DNA of 64,000 nucleotides from Synechococcus sp. CS-1329. Lineage in GTDB: Bacteria; Cyanobacteriota; Cyanobacteriia; PCC-6307; Cyanobiaceae. Positions 61,685 to 64,000 of this stretch are shown here, in pieces. The DNA is taken from the NCBI RefSeq assembly GCF_025128055.1, contig NZ_JAHLYS010000048.1:83273-147272 (forward strand), read 5' to 3'. Position 1 is the stretch's first letter. Every line of letters starts with the position of its first letter. The position numbers and the translations under genes are program-made. The notes under the pieces were generated by a model. The model saw only the letters and a program-made list of their open reading frames with translations. It was not told the origin of the DNA and made no database searches.

Positions 61685-62500
61685 ATGTCCTTCGGGGGCC
61701 ACCAGACCCGCAAGCGCTTCGGCCAGCACTGGCTCACCGACACCGCCGTGCTGGAGCGGATCGTGGCGGCGGCGGAGCTGCAGCCGGGGGAGCGGGTGCT
61801 GGAGGTGGGTCCGGGTCGCGGAGCGCTGACGCAGCGACTGCTGGCCACAGGGCTGGCGGAGCTGCACGCGATCGAACTCGACCGCGACCTGGTGGCCGGC
61901 CTGCGCCAGCACTTCGCAGGGGATACTCGCTTCCAGCTGCTGCAGGGTGACGTGCTGCGGCTGGATCTGCCCGTCGCCGACAAGGTGGTGGCCAACATCC
62001 CGTACAACATCACAGGCCCGCTGCTGGAGCGGCTGGTGGGCCGCCTCGATCGCCCTCTGGCCGTTCCGTACCAGCGGCTGGTGCTGCTGGTGCAGCAGGA
62101 GGTGGGCGAGCGCATCCGCGCGGTGGCCGGCAGCAGTGCCTTCAGCGCCCTGAGCGTGCGCCTGCAACTGCTGGCGCACTGCCGCTCGGTCTGCACCGTG
62201 CCGCCCCGCTGCTTCCAACCACCGCCGCGGGTGATGTCGGAGGTGATCGTGCTCGATCCACTGCCGCCGGCCGAGCGGCTGGAGCCGGAGCTGGCCACAC
62301 GGCTGGAGGGCCTGCTCAAGCGCTGCTTCGCGGCGCGGCGCAAGATGCTGCGCAACTCCCTGGCCGGTCTCTGGAGCGAACCGGAGCTGGCCGAGCGCGC
62401 CCAGCGGGCGGGAGTGTCACTGCAGCAGCGGCCCCAGGAGCTCTCCCCCGAGCGCTGGGTGGAGCTGACCCGCCAGATCTGCCCAGCCACCCATGACTGA
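61685..62500 (+). CDS. rsmA: 16S rRNA (adenine1518/1519-N6) dimethyltransferase
   Basis: KsgA/RsmA dimethylates two adenines near the 3' end of 16S rRNA. The 271 residues contain [21 protein letters not shown] (SAM site), [14 protein letters not shown] (catalytic NIPY), and [14 protein letters not shown]. The stop overlaps ispE by eight bases, so they are coupled. Confidence 0.96.
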   Translation: MSFGGHQTRKRFGQHWLTDTAVLERIVAAAELQPGERVLEVGPGRGALTQRLLATGLAELHAIELDRDLVAGLRQHFAGDTRFQLLQGDVLRLDLPVADKVVANIPYNITGPLLERLVGRLDRPLAVPYQRLVLLVQQEVGERIRAVAGSSAFSALSVRLQLLAHCRSVCTVPPRCFQPPPRVMSEVIVLDPLPPAERLEPELATRLEGLLKRCFAARRKMLRNSLAGLWSEPELAERAQRAGVSLQQRPQELSPERWVELTRQICPATHD

Positions 62501-63506
62501 GATGCGCCCCATGGACCCCTGCCCAGTGGATCAGCTGACCGTGGAGGCCCCGGCCAAGATCAACCTGCATCTGGAGGTGCTCGGGCTGCGGGCCGATGGC
62601 TTCCACGAGCTGGCGATGGTGATGCAGAGCCTCGATCTGGCCGATCGTCTGGCGATCACGCCCCGGGGCGATGGGGCGATCGTGCTGAACTGCGGCGTCA
62701 GCAGCCTTCCCACCGACGGAGGCAATCTGGTGGTGCGGGCCGCTGAGCTGCTCCGGCAGCAGGCCGGCCGGCCGGAGCTGGGGGCCACGATTCAGCTGGA
62801 GAAACGCATCCCCATCGGCGCCGGCCTGGCCGGTGGCTCCAGCGACGGGGCCGCGGCCCTGCTGGGGCTGAACCGACTCTGGGGGCTCCAGCTCGACACC
62901 GCCAGCCTGCTGCAGCTGGCGGCGCAGCTGGGTTCGGATGTGCCCTTCACCCTCAGCGGCGGCACCCAGCTCTGCTTCGGCCGCGGCGAGAGGCTCGAGC
63001 CGGTCGCTCTGTCGCCAGCGGGTCCGCGGGCGCTGGGGCCCGAGGGCCCCGGGGAGCTGGCGGTGCTGCTGATCAAGGACCCGGTCGCCAGTGTCTCCAC
63101 CCCCTGGGCCTATGGCCGCTGCCGGGAGCTGCGGGGCGATTTTTACCTGGAGCGCGAGAGCGAGTTCGAGCAGCGCCGCCGGAGCCTGCGGGATGGGCCC
63201 CTGCTGGCGGCCCTGCAGGGGCAGCGGGCCCTGCCCCCGCTCCGCAACGACCTGCAGTCGGTGGTGGAGCCGGAGCAGGAGAGTGTGCGCGCCGGGCTGG
63301 AGCTGCTGCGCAGCGCGATCGATCCGCTGGCGGTGGCGATGAGTGGTTCCGGCCCCAGCCTCTTCGCCCTCTTCGCCGGGCTGGAGCGGGCCGAGGCGGC
63401 CCGTGAACAACTCCAGGCCGCTCTGACGGCGGGTGGATTCGAGGCCTGGTGCTGCCGCTGCAGCCACCAAGGGGCGAGGATCACCGCAACAGTCCAGGCC
63501 CCATGA
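62493..63506 (+). CDS. ispE: 4-diphosphocytidyl-2-C-methyl-D-erythritol kinase
   Basis: GHMP kinase of the MEP isoprenoid pathway. Motifs: [21 protein letters not shown] near the N-terminus, [21 protein letters not shown] (ATP loop), and [12 protein letters not shown]. 337 residues including a few extra start residues; ATG at 62493 overlaps rsmA by eight bases, with ATG choices at 62502 and 62511. The stop overlaps the DUF3082 start by four bases. Confidence 0.96.
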   Translation: MTEMRPMDPCPVDQLTVEAPAKINLHLEVLGLRADGFHELAMVMQSLDLADRLAITPRGDGAIVLNCGVSSLPTDGGNLVVRAAELLRQQAGRPELGATIQLEKRIPIGAGLAGGSSDGAAALLGLNRLWGLQLDTASLLQLAAQLGSDVPFTLSGGTQLCFGRGERLEPVALSPAGPRALGPEGPGELAVLLIKDPVASVSTPWAYGRCRELRGDFYLERESEFEQRRRSLRDGPLLAALQGQRALPPLRNDLQSVVEPEQESVRAGLELLRSAIDPLAVAMSGSGPSLFALFAGLERAEAAREQLQAALTAGGFEAWCCRCSHQGARITATVQAP

Positions 63507-63817
63507 GCACTCCGGAGCCCAGCGAGTCCCCAGCGAGTCCGCCGCGCAAGGGACCCCTCAGTTTTCTCTCAGGCGCCCTCACCAGCGGCCTGCTGGCCTG
63601 GGTCAGTCTGGGACTGAGCCAGCGGGTGGTGCAGTGGTACAGCCTGCATCCGCCCAACTACAGCAAGGCCTTCGCCCAGAGCATCGGCACCGCCATGAAG
63701 ACCTTGGTGGTGGGCATGAGCTTCCTGGCCACCTTCACCTTCGCCTTCGTCGCCCTGGGGCTGACCCTTGTCTTCATTCGCAGCCTGCTGCCGGTGCGCG
63801 AGGGCGAGCCTTCCTAA
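63503..63817 (+). CDS. DUF3082 family membrane protein
   Basis: 104 residues from ATG 63503, which overlaps the ispE stop by four bases (ATGA). Two membrane segments ([40 protein letters not shown]) flank [27 protein letters not shown], the family core. Cyanobacteria-specific, function unknown. Its stop touches the left end of the insertion element. Confidence 0.8.
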   Translation: MSTPEPSESPASPPRKGPLSFLSGALTSGLLAWVSLGLSQRVVQWYSLHPPNYSKAFAQSIGTAMKTLVVGMSFLATFTFAFVALGLTLVFIRSLLPVREGEPS

Positions 63818-64000
63818 GAGTTTGCTGAAAAACCCCGCTTCCTCTGCGAAAATGGGCCAGCTGCCCCAGGTTTGATGCGAGGTCAGCAGGAGCGCAGCGG
63901 CTCCTTGTTCTCCTACGTCTCGATCGAGGAGCGGATCCCGGCCAGCCATCCGCTGAGGCGGATCAGGAAGCTGGCGGATCAGGCCCTCGATCGACTCAAC
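63818..64000 (+). mobile_element. Insertion sequence, left end (continues beyond the window)
   Basis: Directly after the DUF3082 stop comes GAGTTTGCTGAAAAACCCCG, which looks like an IS terminal inverted repeat of the IS1182/IS5-like type (TTTGCTGAAAAA). A transposase gene begins 57 bases further on. The right end lies outside the window, so the family and the repeat cannot be confirmed. Confidence 0.65.
63875..64000 (+). CDS. IS transposase, N-terminal fragment (cut by the window end)
   Basis: 42 residues from ATG 63875: MRGQQERSGSLFSYVSIEER then IPASHPLRRIRKLADQALDRLN. The M-R-G...LFSYVS-x-E-x-R-x-P...HPLR-x-I-R pattern is the conserved start of IS1182/IS5-type DDE transposases. The catalytic domain lies beyond the window, so whether the gene is intact is unknown. 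Confidence 0.85.
   Translation, partial: MRGQQERSGSLFSYVSIEERIPASHPLRRIRKLADQALDRLN

Noticed and set aside
61600..62490. Long N-terminal extension of the secreted protein gene that ends at 61249
   Set aside because: The frame is antisense to rsmA and Ser/Arg-rich; the clear signal peptide begins at 61599.

Overview
The window is a piece of a GC-rich unicellular picocyanobacterial chromosome (Cyanobium/Synechococcus type). The diagnostic genes are psaK, petN, a high-light-inducible (Hli) protein, thf1/psp29, a long-tailed DnaK, cofH, and many small families largely confined to cyanobacteria and plastids (DUF1257/Ycf35, DUF1830, DUF2499, DUF3082, DUF3110, DUF3593). Genes are tightly packed on both strands and no gap between genes exceeds 300 bases. 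I see no prophage and no CRISPR array; the only mobile DNA is the start of an insertion sequence at the right edge.

Layout. 1-5241: end of leuS, a glutathione-dependent formaldehyde oxidation pair (S-formylglutathione hydrolase, class III alcohol dehydrogenase) and pgi. 5445-9291: secreted lysozyme-like protein, peptidoglycan amidase, M61 peptidase, Ycf35-like protein. 9299-14325: purN, argC, ribBA, cyclophilin, mtnP. 14346-18958: dnaK-dnaJ-DUF3110-murQ, one tightly packed block on the minus strand. 19144-21872: phosphate transporter genes pstC-pstA-pstB, followed by tRNA-Ser(GGA). 22145-27885: 2Fe-2S ferredoxin, inositol-phosphatase family enzyme, hisZ, bacterial-type ferredoxin, htpG, rpmB, exported peroxiredoxin. 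27911-30318: csaB, hli, then DUF2499-DUF3593-psaK with overlapping ends. 30427-39439: dxs, ilvA, scpB, YggT, a secreted protein, MazG-like enzyme, pyruvate kinase with a PEP-utiliser domain, MacB-like permease, DUF1830. 39563-43417: ftsH, a small protein, clpP and thf1, a thylakoid protein-quality group. 43423-48722: membrane-anchored unknown, cofH, a 57-residue membrane protein, petN, clpS, DUF2103, a probable 6S RNA, purK. 48807-53092: lone sugar-type ABC permease, recQ, aroB, Nif11-like protein. 53287-56361: DOMON-like protein, sugar-kinase-like enzyme and small protein in overlapping order, then a lytic transglycosylase. 56435-60802: VIT1-like transporter, three-gene ABC exporter, hypothetical protein, pentapeptide-repeat protein. 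60854-64000: yraN, secreted protein, rsmA, ispE, DUF3082, IS transposase start.

The genes mostly serve central metabolism, photosynthesis and protein quality control. The least expected signals are: a foldable 6S-like RNA beside purK; ribBA without an ATG, GTG or TTG start upstream of its first conserved strand; a single-pass membrane protein between petN and cofH; two unknown membrane proteins translationally linked to psaK; and a possible carbohydrate kinase/DOMON module. Family assignments come from motif recognition by eye; no database search was run.
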